Shown here: in pieces, positions 42,477-52,399 of the stretch
Layout: each line of letters opens with the position of its first letter
Position numbering within the stretch: the stretch's first letter is position 1
Assembly: GCA_013002465.1 (NCBI GenBank)
Contig: JABDJO010000065.1
Location: 1 to 64,000, forward strand
DNA length: 64,000 nucleotides
Direction of reading: 5' to 3'
From: Silicimonas sp.
GTDB taxonomy: Bacteria > Pseudomonadota > Alphaproteobacteria > Rhodobacterales > Rhodobacteraceae
Made by a program: the position numbers and the translations under genes
Notes under the pieces: model-generated
Told to the model about the DNA's origin: nothing
The model's input: only the letters and a program-made list of their open reading frames with translations
Database searches by the model: none

Positions 42477-42497
42477 GGCGCGCGCGGGACGCGCGCC
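42477..42497 (+). terminator. GC-rich hairpin after the racemase-like gene
   Basis: GGCGCGCG (42477-42484) and CGCGCGCC (42490-42497) form an 8-bp stem with a five-base loop, 12 bases after the stop codon. It is followed by CCTTAAAGG and not by a T-run, so termination strength is uncertain. Confidence 0.45.
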
Positions 42498-42507
42498 CCT
42501 TAAAGGT

Positions 42508-42546
42508 TCAGGTAATCGACGCCTGGTAGACCGAGTCGATGGCGTC
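42508..42546 (-). repeat. 39-bp duplicate of the aldolase gene 3' end
   Basis: Thirty-seven of 39 bases match 43355-43393, the last 12 codons and stop of the aldolase gene. On the minus strand it encodes IDSVYQASIT and a stop, versus IDSIYQASIT in the gene. It lies 16 bases beyond the end of the SIMPL gene, so that gene is flanked by direct repeats. Confidence 0.85.
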
Positions 42547-42562
42547 GCCTGACGGCTTGGCC

Positions 42563-43291
42563 CTACTTTTCGATGCGAAAGACCAGCTTCGTGATCTGGA
42601 CAGTCTCGATATCCGCGGGAATGACTGAAATGGCGTTCTCAGCAATCTCGACGCTTGGTTCCTCCATAATCACCTCTTCTTCCATCGCTTCTTCGAATTG
42701 AACCGAGCCATCCAATCCTCCGGGGGTTTCCGTCCCGTCGGTGATCAACACCGGTGGTCCCAGCGTCACACCAGCGGCTTCGGCCAAAAGCCGTGCCGTT
42801 GCCACACCGTCCAGAACCGCTTTTCGCCTTGCCTCGTCACGGAGAGCTCGGTCGTTTTCAAGTGCGAACTCCGGCCCAGTGATCTCGATGCCGGTGCCTG
42901 AAGAAATCGTGGTGATAAAGTTTCCAAGAACGGAAAGCTCCCTGATGTCCATGGTGAGCCGGGTGCTTGCCTTGTAGCCGTCGAATTTCCTTGTATCCCC
43001 GTCATAGTTCCAGTCCTCGGTCAGCGAGAACCGTGTCGTTTCGATATCGTCATCCGCGACCCCGTGCGTGCGGGCGGTGGTCAGCACTTTCTCTACATTG
43101 CTGGCGAGGTTCTTCATTGCAACATCAGTCCGTCGCGCAGTGTGCGACACTTCGATACGGATCACCGCTTTGTCCGGAGGCGCGCTTGCATAGCCGATGC
43201 CGGTAACGACGATTTGGCCGGGTGTATCCTGGGCAATGGCATGGAGCGGAAATAGAAGCGCCACCGAGAATACGAAAGCCGATATGCGCAT
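42563..43291 (-). CDS. SIMPL-domain (DUF541) exported protein
   Basis: A 242-residue secreted protein with signal peptide MRISAFVFSVALLFPLHAIA and a SIMPL/DUF541 domain: VTGIGYASAPPDKAVIRIEV, DIETTRFSLTEDWNYDG and GVATARLLAEAAGVTLGPPV. The family is periplasmic or outer-membrane associated and linked loosely to oxidative or envelope stress. The gene is flanked by two copies of the aldolase 3' end, so it may have been inserted downstream of fda. Confidence 0.85.
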   Translation of the reverse strand: MRISAFVFSVALLFPLHAIAQDTPGQIVVTGIGYASAPPDKAVIRIEVSHTARRTDVAMKNLASNVEKVLTTARTHGVADDDIETTRFSLTEDWNYDGDTRKFDGYKASTRLTMDIRELSVLGNFITTISSGTGIEITGPEFALENDRALRDEARRKAVLDGVATARLLAEAAGVTLGPPVLITDGTETPGGLDGSVQFEEAMEEEVIMEEPSVEIAENAISVIPADIETVQITKLVFRIEK

Positions 43292-43354
43292 GGTAATTCC
43301 TTGTTCTTAAATAAATAGGGCGGCATCCGCGCCGCCCCGAAAGCATAATCCCTA

Positions 43355-43393
43355 TCAGGTAATCGACGCCTGGTAGATCGAGTCGATGGTGTC
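43355..43393 (-). repeat. Aldolase 3' end, partner copy of the 39-bp repeat
   Basis: The native copy, containing the last codons and stop of fda. Its twin is at 42508-42546; two base differences, one silent pair apart from Ile/Val and Thr/Ala changes, suggest age or paralogue origin. Confidence 0.85.
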
Positions 43394-44239
43394 CGCGATC
43401 ATGGCGTTGAATTCGTCGTCGGACTGCGCATCGTTCAGCCCTTCGGTCAATGCGCGGCTGAAGCTGGCGATCATGCCGTTGTTTTCCGCCAGCATCCGGT
43501 TGGCATCTTCGCGCAAATAGCCGCCTGAAAGCGCCACAACACGCATGCAGTTTTCGTGGGCAATGGCGTCGGCATAGAAGTTGGCTTCCGACGGCAGGGT
43601 GAGTTTCAGCATCACCTCCTGATCCATCGCATCGAGGTTCTTCATCAACTCGTCGCGCAGAATTGCTTCGGCTTCTGCCTTGTCGGCGATGGCGATGTTC
43701 ACCTCGGGTTCGATGATCGGGACCAGCCCGTGACCCAGGATCTGGCGTCCGATTTCGAACTGTTGCGCCACATTTGCTGCGATGCCCGCGGGATTGGCCG
43801 ACTGGATGACCGACCGCATCTTGGTGCCGAAAACGCCAAGGGATTTGGCGCGGGCGAGAAGGCCGTCAAGATCGCCCATCGGTTTCATCAGTTGGACGCC
43901 GTTGGCTTCGTCCTCAAGCCCCTTGTCGCATTTCAGGAAGGGCACGACACCGCGATTTTCCCAGAGATAGGCCGCCGAAGGCTTGTGTTCAAAGTCGCGG
44001 TCCATGGTCATTTCAAACAGGATCGCGCCGATGACCTTTTCGCCGGTGAAAGCAGGCGCACGCACGATCCGCGCACGCATGGCGTGGATCATGTCGAACA
44101 TCTCGGCTTCGGAAGAAAACCGGTCCTCGTTGATTCCATAAAGGCGTAGTGCTTTGGGTGTCGATCCGCCCGACTGATCCAGAGCTGCGACAAAGCCTTT
44201 GCCCGAGCGCATCTGCTCAGCTTGTTGTGTGTTGGACAT
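43355..44239 (-). CDS. fda: Class I fructose-bisphosphate aldolase
   Basis: Cleaves fructose-1,6-bisphosphate in glycolysis and makes it in gluconeogenesis. The 294-residue protein resembles the class I type known from Staphylococcus: GKGFVAALDQSGGSTPKALR, FGTKMRSVIQSANP, PIIEPEVNI, MLKLTLPSEANFYAD and VVALSGGYLREDANRML. The start MSNTQQAEQMRSGKGF follows CGAGGGTT with good spacing. pgk lies about 90 bases upstream on the same strand. Confidence 0.9.
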   Translation of the reverse strand: MSNTQQAEQMRSGKGFVAALDQSGGSTPKALRLYGINEDRFSSEAEMFDMIHAMRARIVRAPAFTGEKVIGAILFEMTMDRDFEHKPSAAYLWENRGVVPFLKCDKGLEDEANGVQLMKPMGDLDGLLARAKSLGVFGTKMRSVIQSANPAGIAANVAQQFEIGRQILGHGLVPIIEPEVNIAIADKAEAEAILRDELMKNLDAMDQEVMLKLTLPSEANFYADAIAHENCMRVVALSGGYLREDANRMLAENNGMIASFSRALTEGLNDAQSDDEFNAMIADTIDSIYQASIT

Positions 44240-44329
44240 CATAACCCTCGTATCATTGACCTTTGCGCCCCTCTTAGGCCCGGGGGCGGGGGAGTTCAAC
44301 GAAGGTAACGCTAACAGGGCCAGATTGCC

Positions 44330-45523
44330 TCAGCCCTGCTCCAGCGCAGCCACACCGGGCAAGGTTTTGCCTTCCATCCATTCAAGGAAAGCGCCACCCG
44401 CGGTCGAGACATAGGTGAAATCGTCCGCGACACCGGCTTGGTTCAGGGCCGCCACGGTATCGCCACCGCCCGCGACGGAGACAAGGCCGTCGGCTTTGGT
44501 CAATTCCGCCGCCTTGCGGGCCGTTGCCATGGTTGCGGCGTCGAATGGCGCAATTTCGAAAGCGCCGAGGGGGCCATTCCAGATCAGAGTTTTCGCGCCT
44601 TCAAAGGCCTCGTTGATCTCGGCAACGGTTTCGGGGCCAGCATCCAGGATCATGCGATCCGGTGGGCAGGCGTCGGCAGCCACGGTGATACTGTCGGCGT
44701 TCTCGGCAAACTCGGTGGCACAGACCGCGTCCACGGGCAGAAGGATGTCGCAGGCGGCTTCTTCGGCCTTTTTCATGATTTCGGTGGCGGTATCGGCCAT
44801 ATCGTGTTCGGCGAGCGACTTGCCGACGTCGATGCCTTTGGCAGCCAGGAATGTGTTGGCCATGCCGCCGCCAATGACCAGAACATCGACCTTGCGGACG
44901 AGATTGCCCAGAAGGTCAAGCTTGGTCGAAACCTTGGCCCCGCCAACCACCGCCACAACGGGGCGGTCCGGCTGGGTCAAGGCGGCTTCGAGGGCTTTCA
45001 GCTCTGCCTCCATCAACCGGCCAGCGGCGGCGGGCAACAGGTGTGCCAGGCCCTCGGTCGAAGCATGGGCCCGGTGGGCGGCAGAGAAGGCGTCGTTGAC
45101 ATAAGCTTCACCAAGCGCCGCAAGCGAGGCGGCGAACATGCCATCGTTTTGGGTTTCGCCGGGGTGGAACCGTGTGTTCTCCAAAAGAAGGACCTGACCC
45201 TCTTGCAGCGCTGCGACCGCAAGCTTGGCCGGGGCGCCGATGCAGTCTTCAGCAAAGACCACCGGCGCGCCAAGGACGTCTTCCACCGTGCCACGGATTT
45301 GGCCCAAGGACATCTCGGGGTTGGGTTTGCCTTTCGGGCGACCGAAATGCGCCAGCAATATCGGTTTGCCGCCCTTGGCAAGGATGTCCTGCACGGTTGG
45401 AGCGATCCGCTCGATGCGCGTGGTGTCGGTGACGGCGCCATTGTCGACCGGCACATTCAGATCGACCCGCACAAGCACGTTCTTTCCAGCCAGTTCGATG
45501 TCGTCGAGGGTTTTCCAGGCCAT
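44330..45523 (-). CDS. pgk: Phosphoglycerate kinase
   Basis: Transfers phosphate from 1,3-bisphosphoglycerate to ADP. 397 residues from [20 protein letters not shown] (the frame to 45595 adds 24 unrelated residues). It has the substrate-binding [22 protein letters not shown], the hinge region [17 protein letters not shown] and the nucleotide motif [13 protein letters not shown]. Intact. With fda and eno it makes this a lower-glycolysis neighbourhood. Confidence 0.95.
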   Translation of the reverse strand: MAWKTLDDIELAGKNVLVRVDLNVPVDNGAVTDTTRIERIAPTVQDILAKGGKPILLAHFGRPKGKPNPEMSLGQIRGTVEDVLGAPVVFAEDCIGAPAKLAVAALQEGQVLLLENTRFHPGETQNDGMFAASLAALGEAYVNDAFSAAHRAHASTEGLAHLLPAAAGRLMEAELKALEAALTQPDRPVVAVVGGAKVSTKLDLLGNLVRKVDVLVIGGGMANTFLAAKGIDVGKSLAEHDMADTATEIMKKAEEAACDILLPVDAVCATEFAENADSITVAADACPPDRMILDAGPETVAEINEAFEGAKTLIWNGPLGAFEIAPFDAATMATARKAAELTKADGLVSVAGGGDTVAALNQAGVADDFTYVSTAGGAFLEWMEGKTLPGVAALEQG

Positions 45524-45727
45524 GGGTCGGGTCTCCGTTTCCTCTGCTGTCCTGACTATCCGTATGAAGCGCGAGGTCAAGGTTGTCGCCGCCAACGGGA
45601 ACGATCCGACGGAGGGGCGCTGCCGCTTTGGGCCTCTCCGAAGTATTTGTGGGTCGATGGAGGTGCGAAGGGTTTTCCTTGCCCGCGCTTCCGACTAGGG
45701 TCCCGGCGAACAGAATTGGAGGGCCCG

Positions 45728-46234
45728 ATGGCCGATTATGACGATCCCGAAAACACCATCCTGATCGAATTGAAAGGCGGCACTGTGGCGATTGCCCTGA
45801 TGCCCGACGTCGCACCCCAGCATTGCGACCGAATGAAGGAACTTGCGCGGTCAGGGCAATACGACGGTGTTGTTTTTCACCGGGTGATCGACGGATTCAT
45901 GGCCCAGACCGGCGACGTCGAGCATGGGCGTTCGGGCGAAGAGTTCAATCTGCGCCGTGCGGGTACTGGCGGGTCGTCCTTGCCTGACCTGCCGGCCGAG
46001 TTTTCCAAGTTGCCTCACGACCGGGGCACAATTGGTGCAGCGCGCAGCCAGAACCCGAATTCGGCCAATAGCCAGTTCTTCATCAACCTTTCCGACAATC
46101 ATTTCCTGAATGGCCAGTACACGGTCTATGGCCGGGTGATCGACGGTATGGATCATGTGGATGCCATCGTGCGCGGCGAACCACCCATGGAACCTGACCA
46201 GATGATCTCGATGAAGGTGGCCGCCGATGCGTAA
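45728..46234 (+). CDS. Cyclophilin-type peptidyl-prolyl isomerase, cytosolic
   Basis: A 168-residue cyclophilin without signal peptide. Core motifs are FHRVIDGFMAQTGD, SQNPNSANSQFFINLSDNHF and GQYTVYGRVIDGMD. It accelerates proline isomerisation in protein folding. The start MADYDDPENTILIELKGG follows TTGGAGGGCCCG; a very long frame upstream is an antisense shadow of pgk. It overlaps the next, exported cyclophilin by eight bases. Confidence 0.92.
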   Translation: MADYDDPENTILIELKGGTVAIALMPDVAPQHCDRMKELARSGQYDGVVFHRVIDGFMAQTGDVEHGRSGEEFNLRRAGTGGSSLPDLPAEFSKLPHDRGTIGAARSQNPNSANSQFFINLSDNHFLNGQYTVYGRVIDGMDHVDAIVRGEPPMEPDQMISMKVAADA

Positions 46235-46790
46235 GTTTCTTCTTGCCGCCGCCTTCGCCGCCAGCCCCGCATTCGCCCAGGATGACGGGCCGGGGCCAAA
46301 CCTTGTGATCGACATCGCCGGAGAGGCCAATGGGCGAGTCGTGATCGACCTGTTCGAGGATGTTGCCCCAAAGCACGTCGAACAGATCACTGCATTGGCC
46401 GAAGAGGGGGCTTATGACGGCGTTGTCTTTCACCGTGTGATCGAAGGTTTCATGGCCCAGACCGGCGATGTCGAGTTCGGCAAGATGGGCGGTGACATGC
46501 GGATGGCGGGCCGTGGCGGATCATCACGCCCCGATTTGCCCGCCGAGTTCAGCGACATTCCCTATGACCGCGGCGTTGTCGGGATGGCGCGCAGCCAGAA
46601 CCCGAACTCGGGCAACAGTCAGTTCTTTATCATGTTTGCCGAGGGTCATTTCCTGAACAGTCAATACACTGTCGTTGGCCGGGTCATCGAGGGCATGGAT
46701 GTGGTCGATGCAATCAAGCGCGGCGAAGGCCAGAACGGGGCCGTGATCGGTCAGCCCGACACGATGCAGGACGTCTCGGTCGAGCGCTAG
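46227..46790 (+). CDS. Cyclophilin-type peptidyl-prolyl isomerase, exported
   Basis: A 187-residue paralogue of the preceding gene with a signal peptide, MRKFLLAAAFAASPAFAQDD, so it should act in the periplasm. It has FHRVIEGFMAQTGD, SQNPNSGNSQFFIMFAEGHF and SQYTVVGRVIEGMDVVD. The pair thus supplies one isomerase on each side of the inner membrane from overlapping genes. A DMT permease gene begins four bases after its stop. Confidence 0.92.
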   Translation: MRKFLLAAAFAASPAFAQDDGPGPNLVIDIAGEANGRVVIDLFEDVAPKHVEQITALAEEGAYDGVVFHRVIEGFMAQTGDVEFGKMGGDMRMAGRGGSSRPDLPAEFSDIPYDRGVVGMARSQNPNSGNSQFFIMFAEGHFLNSQYTVVGRVIEGMDVVDAIKRGEGQNGAVIGQPDTMQDVSVER

Positions 46791-46793
46791 GGC

Positions 46794-47663
46794 TTGGACA
46801 ATTCCCGCGCCATCTTGCTGATGGTCGCCGCGATGGCCTTTTTCGCGGCGGTCGATGCATTCGTAAAGCTGGCCAGCCAAAGCCTGGGCGTCGGGCAGAT
46901 CATCGCGGTGTCGTCCGCAGGTACGTTACTGATTTTCTGGGGATTCATGTGGCGGAAGGGCGAAAGCCTTTGGACGTCGCTTGCGTGGGATCGGGCGGTC
47001 CTGCTGCGCACCTGTGGCGAGGCCCTTGGATCCATTGCGATCGTGGCAGCCCTCGGCATGGCGCCCCTTTCCTCGGTGGTGGCTGTAATGCAGGCACAGC
47101 CCCTTGTTGTGACACTCGCCGCAGCGGTTTTTCTGTCCGAGGCCGTGGGATGGCGCCGTGGCGTCGCCATCGGTTTGGGTTTTCTGGGGGTCATGATCGT
47201 TATCCGGCCAGGGGTGGGCGAATTCAACCCCGGGCTTTTGTGGGCACCTTTGGCGCTTGTTGGCCTGACATTGCGCGATCTGGCCAGCCGTGTGTTGCCC
47301 GCGTCGGTGACGACCCCTTTCGCGGTTGCCTGGTCGATGATCCCGATGACTGTGATCGGCACGTTGATCATGTTCTTTCAGGGCGGCTGGCAACCGATGA
47401 GCGGGGCAAGCTGGGTTTGGGTTTTGGGGATATCGGCGACTGTATCGGTTGCGCTCTGGGCGCTGACCTCGGCCATGCGTTTGGGCGAAGTGTCGGCTGT
47501 GGCGCCGTTTCGGTATTCACGCATGGTCTTTGCCATGATCATCGCCTTTGTCGTCTTTCGCGAAAGACCGGACCTGCTGACCTGGGTCGGGGTTGCATTG
47601 ATCGTCGGTTCGGGGGTCTATTCGTTCTTACGTGAACGTCACTTGGCGGCACGAACACCTTAG
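46794..47663 (+). CDS. DMT-superfamily (EamA) permease
   Basis: A 289-residue protein with about ten membrane helices in two EamA repeats (AILLMVAAMAFFAAVDAFVK, and in the second half SAVAPFRYSRMVFAMIIAFV). Substrates of this family are mostly small metabolites or amino acids and cannot be inferred. The likely start is TTG 46794, just after the cyclophilin stop; an ATG nine codons in is an alternative. Co-transcription with the cyclophilins is likely from spacing. Confidence 0.82.
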   Translation: MDNSRAILLMVAAMAFFAAVDAFVKLASQSLGVGQIIAVSSAGTLLIFWGFMWRKGESLWTSLAWDRAVLLRTCGEALGSIAIVAALGMAPLSSVVAVMQAQPLVVTLAAAVFLSEAVGWRRGVAIGLGFLGVMIVIRPGVGEFNPGLLWAPLALVGLTLRDLASRVLPASVTTPFAVAWSMIPMTVIGTLIMFFQGGWQPMSGASWVWVLGISATVSVALWALTSAMRLGEVSAVAPFRYSRMVFAMIIAFVVFRERPDLLTWVGVALIVGSGVYSFLRERHLAARTP

Positions 47664-49366
<1,703 letters not shown>

Positions 49367-49413
49367 GGCGCGATATGGTTGGGCGCCCGTTCGCACGACA
49401 CCAAAACCATGAT

Positions 49414-49536
49414 CTAAAGCCAGATCCGGGGGGATCTGAGGGCGTCCTGCACCCGGCGGCGGAAGGCATCGTCACGCCGCGTTTTCCGGGTTTCGCTTTC
49501 CAGTCGTTTGTTGCGCTTGTCCGATTTCGGGAACAT
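49414..49536 (-). CDS. Possible 40-residue basic protein
   Basis: ATG 49536 follows AAAGGAG with an eight-base gap, an excellent ribosome site, and opens 40 codons: MFPKSDKRNKRLESETRKTR then RDDAFRRRVQDALRSPRIWL. It is highly basic and helical. It converges with eno and is divergent from the hydrolase-LuxR gene, with the twin palindromes upstream. Compact length and a strong start argue for a real gene; I do not recognise the family. Confidence 0.5.
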   Translation of the reverse strand: MFPKSDKRNKRLESETRKTRRDDAFRRRVQDALRSPRIWL

Positions 49537-49622
49537 TGGGCCATCTCCTTTGGGTTTGCCGGTTGCGTTGACCAGCTTGGTGTTGATGACCAGACTGGCG
49601 CGAAACCCGGCGTGGAGGTATC

Positions 49623-49681
49623 GGACAGATGTCCCGTTCTGCACCCCTGGCTCGATTAATGCATGGGACAGATGTCCCGTT
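49623..49681. promoter_or_regulatory. Twin palindromic operators upstream of hydrolase-LuxR gene
   Basis: The 16-mer GGACAGATGTCCCGTT occurs twice (49623-49638 and 49666-49681), each centred on GGACA-GA-TGTCC; the second extends to GGGACA/TGTCCC. Centres are 43 bases apart, about four DNA turns, so bound dimers would lie on one face. The second copy ends 13 bases before the start codon at 49694. Confidence 0.7.
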
Positions 49682-49693
49682 TAGTGAGGATAC

Positions 49694-50731
49694 ATGCGCC
49701 CGGTTCGTTTTGTTGCGACCCACGATGATCTGTCGCTGGCCTGGACACGCTCAGGAACCGGTCCGCCGCTGGTCAAGGCCTCGGCGTGGCTGACACATCT
49801 TGAGTATGACGCGGAAAGCCCTGTCTGGTCGCACTGGCTGTCGTTTTTCGAAGCCCATTTCGATTATCTCAGGTACGACGAGCGGGGGTGTGGATTGTCG
49901 GACCGCGCCACCGGGCAGTTGGACATCGAAAGCTGGACCGATGATCTGACACGGGTGATCGACGCGGCCACAATGCCCGAGCCATTCGTGCTATTGGCGA
50001 TGAGCCAGGGCACCGGTGCGGCCGTTCGCTATGCGGTTCGCTATCCCGAAAGGGTTTCTCACCTTGTTCTGATTGGCGGTTATGCCCGAGGGGCCTTTCG
50101 CCGGGGGGACGAAAAAGGTGCAAATCTCTATCGTGCGGTCGTCGATATCTTCGGCACGGGATTCGACCACAAGAACCCTGCTTTCCGCGAAGTGTTCACA
50201 AAACGGTTTCTGCCCCATGGGGATCCAGAGAAGATCCAATGGTTCAATGATCTGTGCCGCCGCACTGTCGATGCCGAAACCGGTGCCCGCCTTCTTGATG
50301 CTCGTGGAAAGATGGACGTCAGCGCGTCCCTTTCAGACGTGACTTGCCCCACGCTGGTGATCCATGCCCGCGATGACGGTGTCGCGCCCCTGTCCGAAGG
50401 GCGGTTTTTGGCGCAACACATTCCCGGTGCGGTGTTTCATGTGTTGGACAGCCCAAACCACATCCTGCAGCCCGACGAACCGGCCTGGGCCGCGGCGAAG
50501 GAAGCCATTCTGAAGTTCGTCGGTGCCGAAACAGAGGCCGGGCACCCCGATCTTACGCCGCGCGAACAGGCCATTCTGGAAGAAATATGCGCGGCCAAAA
50601 GCAACAAGGACATTGCCCGAACGCTTGGTGTCAGCGAAAAGACCGTCCGCAACCATGCCACACGCATCTTTGCCAAGCTTGGTGTCGCGACCCGGCAGGA
50701 AGCCATTTTGAAGATGCAGGACCGTCGGTGA
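49694..50731 (+). CDS. Alpha/beta hydrolase fused to a LuxR-type HTH domain
   Basis: A 345-residue two-domain protein. Residues 1-275 are an alpha/beta hydrolase with DERGCGLSD near 62, the nucleophile elbow AMSQGTG (Ser104), the Asp region VIHARDDGVAP and the His in DSPNHILQ, so the triad looks complete. Residues about 285-345 are a LuxR HTH (LTPREQAILEEICAAKSNKD, then IARTLGVSEKTVRNHATRIF). The hydrolase may sense or destroy a signal that controls DNA binding. The start follows GTGAGGATAC. Twin palindromes upstream suggest autoregulation. Confidence 0.87.
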   Translation: MRPVRFVATHDDLSLAWTRSGTGPPLVKASAWLTHLEYDAESPVWSHWLSFFEAHFDYLRYDERGCGLSDRATGQLDIESWTDDLTRVIDAATMPEPFVLLAMSQGTGAAVRYAVRYPERVSHLVLIGGYARGAFRRGDEKGANLYRAVVDIFGTGFDHKNPAFREVFTKRFLPHGDPEKIQWFNDLCRRTVDAETGARLLDARGKMDVSASLSDVTCPTLVIHARDDGVAPLSEGRFLAQHIPGAVFHVLDSPNHILQPDEPAWAAAKEAILKFVGAETEAGHPDLTPREQAILEEICAAKSNKDIARTLGVSEKTVRNHATRIFAKLGVATRQEAILKMQDRR

Positions 50732-50813
50732 GTTTTTGGATGTTGCAAAGGGGTGGGGGCCTCGCGACCCAAGGCCCGCTTGCAATCCGCAACCCGGGCG
50801 GCAAACATCTGGC

Positions 50814-51494
50814 ATGAGACACGCCTTCATATTCGACGTTTTTGGAACCTGTGTTGACTGGCGCACCAGCGTTGCCCGCGAGGTTGCCCGTCATGTGCCG
50901 GGCGTCGATGCCCTGGCCTTTGCGACCGCCTGGCGGGGCGAGTACGACCCGGCCATGGAGCGTATCCGAACCGGCGGGCGAGGGTATGTGGATCTGGACG
51001 TGTTGCACCTGGAAAATCTGGAGCGCACGGCTACCAAATTCGGGGTTACCCTATCTGATCCGAAGGCGCTGAACCGGGCGTGGGAAAGGCTCGACCCGTG
51101 GGAGGACGTCGTTCCGGGGCTTGAGGCCCTCAGAAAAGACGCCCTGATTGCACCATGTTCCAATGGCTCGATCGCCATGATGGCGCGTCTGGCGCGATAT
51201 GCGAGGTTCCCATGGGATTGCATCCTGGGGGCCGGGGTCGCGCGCGACTACAAGCCGAAACCAGAGGTCTATCTTGCTTCGGTTGCGGCCCTTCGGTTGG
51301 AACCCAAGGACGTATGCATGGTTGCCGCGCACAACAGCGATCTGGCCGCCGCCCGGGCCCTGGGCTTGAAAACCGCTTTCGTTCCGCGACCACGCGAACA
51401 TGGCGAGGGGCAGACCACCGATCTTGCCCCGAGCGAGGCATGGGACTGGGTGGCCAAGGACTTCGATGATCTTGCCGTGCAGGTGGCCCGGTGA
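50814..51494 (+). CDS. Haloacid dehalogenase type II (HAD superfamily)
   Basis: A 226-residue HAD hydrolase resembling L-2-haloacid dehalogenases. Nucleophile Asp8 is in FIFDVFGTCVDWR; SNGSIAMM (motif II), KPKPEVY (motif III Lys) and MVAAHNSDL (motif IV) are in order. The start MRHAFIFDVF is chosen over a longer open frame. It overlaps the next cupin gene by four bases. The true substrate may be a phosphate ester or a halo-acid. Confidence 0.85.
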   Translation: MRHAFIFDVFGTCVDWRTSVAREVARHVPGVDALAFATAWRGEYDPAMERIRTGGRGYVDLDVLHLENLERTATKFGVTLSDPKALNRAWERLDPWEDVVPGLEALRKDALIAPCSNGSIAMMARLARYARFPWDCILGAGVARDYKPKPEVYLASVAALRLEPKDVCMVAAHNSDLAAARALGLKTAFVPRPREHGEGQTTDLAPSEAWDWVAKDFDDLAVQVAR

Positions 51495-51907
51495 CAGCGG
51501 ACGAGATTATCAAGCGGCTTGATCTTGCAGAGCACCCCGAGGGTGGCTGGTTTCGTCAGACCTGGCAGGCCGATGATGGCCCGCGCGCCAGCGGAACCTG
51601 CATCTATTTCCTGTTGCGGGCAGGAGAACGCAGTCACTGGCACCGGGTGGATGCGACCGAGATCTGGCACTTCTATGCAGGTGCCCCGCTGACCCTCAGC
51701 CTGTCAGAAAACGACGAAGGTCCGGCCGTTATGCATCGGCTGGGTCCTGGTCTTGAAAACGGTGAGGTGCCACAGATCATTGTTCCCCGGCACCACTGGC
51801 AATCGGCAAGGGCAGAGGATGGATGGGCCTTGGTTGGTTGCACGGTTAGCCCCGGGTTCCAATTCGAGGGATTCGAGTTGGCATCACCGGAATTCGATAT
51901 TCCCTAA
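51491..51907 (+). CDS. Cupin-fold protein, DUF985 type
   Basis: A 138-residue protein opening MTADEIIKRLDLAEHPEGGW, with FRQTWQADDGP, YFLLRAGERSHWHRVDATEI and VPRHHWQSARAEDGWALVGC. This matches the DUF985 cupins, whose substrates are unknown. The start GTG 51491 overlaps the dehalogenase stop, so the two are co-translated. Confidence 0.82.
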   Translation: MTADEIIKRLDLAEHPEGGWFRQTWQADDGPRASGTCIYFLLRAGERSHWHRVDATEIWHFYAGAPLTLSLSENDEGPAVMHRLGPGLENGEVPQIIVPRHHWQSARAEDGWALVGCTVSPGFQFEGFELASPEFDIP

Positions 51908-52009
51908 GCCCAGGTATCGCGAGGGGCAGAGTGGCGACCTCCAATGTCGGCAAACCCAGTGAAACCGAACTTGCGAAGTGCGAAAACACAGTCTATGACG
52001 CGTTCCGGC

Positions 52010-52084
52010 GGGTGATTAGCTCAGTGGTAGAGCGCTTCGTTCACATCGAAGATGTCAGCGGTTCAAATCCGTTATCACCCACCA
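52010..52084 (+). tRNA. tRNA-Val (CAC)
   Basis: 75 bases including an encoded CCA. GGGTGAT pairs with ATCACCC in the acceptor stem; the anticodon stem CTTCG/CGAAG holds loop TTCACAT, anticodon CAC; the T-arm has GGTTCAAATCC. A second valine tRNA (TAC) lies 1.4 kb downstream. Confidence 0.95.
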
Positions 52085-52147
52085 TTTCCTGACTTTTCGT
52101 CTGACTGCTCACTCGATTATCCGACCTTCGGCTGGGTTATTGAGCGA

Positions 52148-52312
52148 TCACACCTGCCAGAGATGAACTGTGGTGTCGGGGCAGCCGCATTCAAGGCCGA
52201 TGTCGCGCCGGAGAGCACAGGGCATGTGGCGCAGGCGCTTGTCTTGGCAGATCAGTCGCAAGTCGTTCTTTGAGTTCTTTGCGTGGCCACGGTGGAAAAG
52301 ATTTCTGAGCAT
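52148..52312 (-). CDS. Unlisted 54-residue ORF under a SoxR-type promoter
   Basis: ATG 52312 follows AAGGTG with an eight-base gap and opens 54 codons ending at TGA 52148-52150: MLRNLFHRGHAKNSKNDLRL, ICQDKRLRHMPCALRRDIGL, ECGCPDTTVHLWQV. It is basic, has four Cys including a CGC pair, and third positions are GC-rich like real genes here. A promoter with a SoxR box (52349-52379) points straight at it. A hairpin (GCTCA...TGAGC) lies between its end and tRNA-Val. I do not recognise the family; RRDIGL faintly recalls DUF1127. Confidence 0.6.
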   Translation of the reverse strand: MLRNLFHRGHAKNSKNDLRLICQDKRLRHMPCALRRDIGLECGCPDTTVHLWQV

Positions 52313-52348
52313 CGTTGATACACCTTGCTGCGAGTTGTGATTCTTGTC

Positions 52349-52379
52349 AGATTACGACCTCAAGTGAACTTGAGGGGAA
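52349..52379 (-). promoter_or_regulatory. SoxR-type promoter, leftward, with 19-bp spacer
   Basis: CCTCAAGTGAACTTGAGG (52358-52375) differs by one base from the classical SoxR box. Read leftward, TTCCCC (52379-52374) and TAATCT (52354-52349) are separated by 19 bases with the box between them and three bases from box to -10, the layout of the E. coli soxS promoter. Rightward no matching -10 is seen. The box is 24 bases before the soxR start. Confidence 0.8.
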
Positions 52380-52399
52380 GCGAAAAGTGGAGATTGCAC

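Noticed and set aside
44438-46234. 598-codon frame ending as the first cyclophilin
   Set aside because: Only the last 168 codons are cyclophilin; the rest is antisense to pgk, so the start is placed at 45728.
52358-52375. SoxR box as an autoregulatory site for rightward soxR transcription
   Set aside because: Rightward there is no -10 at MerR-type spacing, whereas leftward the spacing is exact; control of soxR could still occur but is not the better reading.
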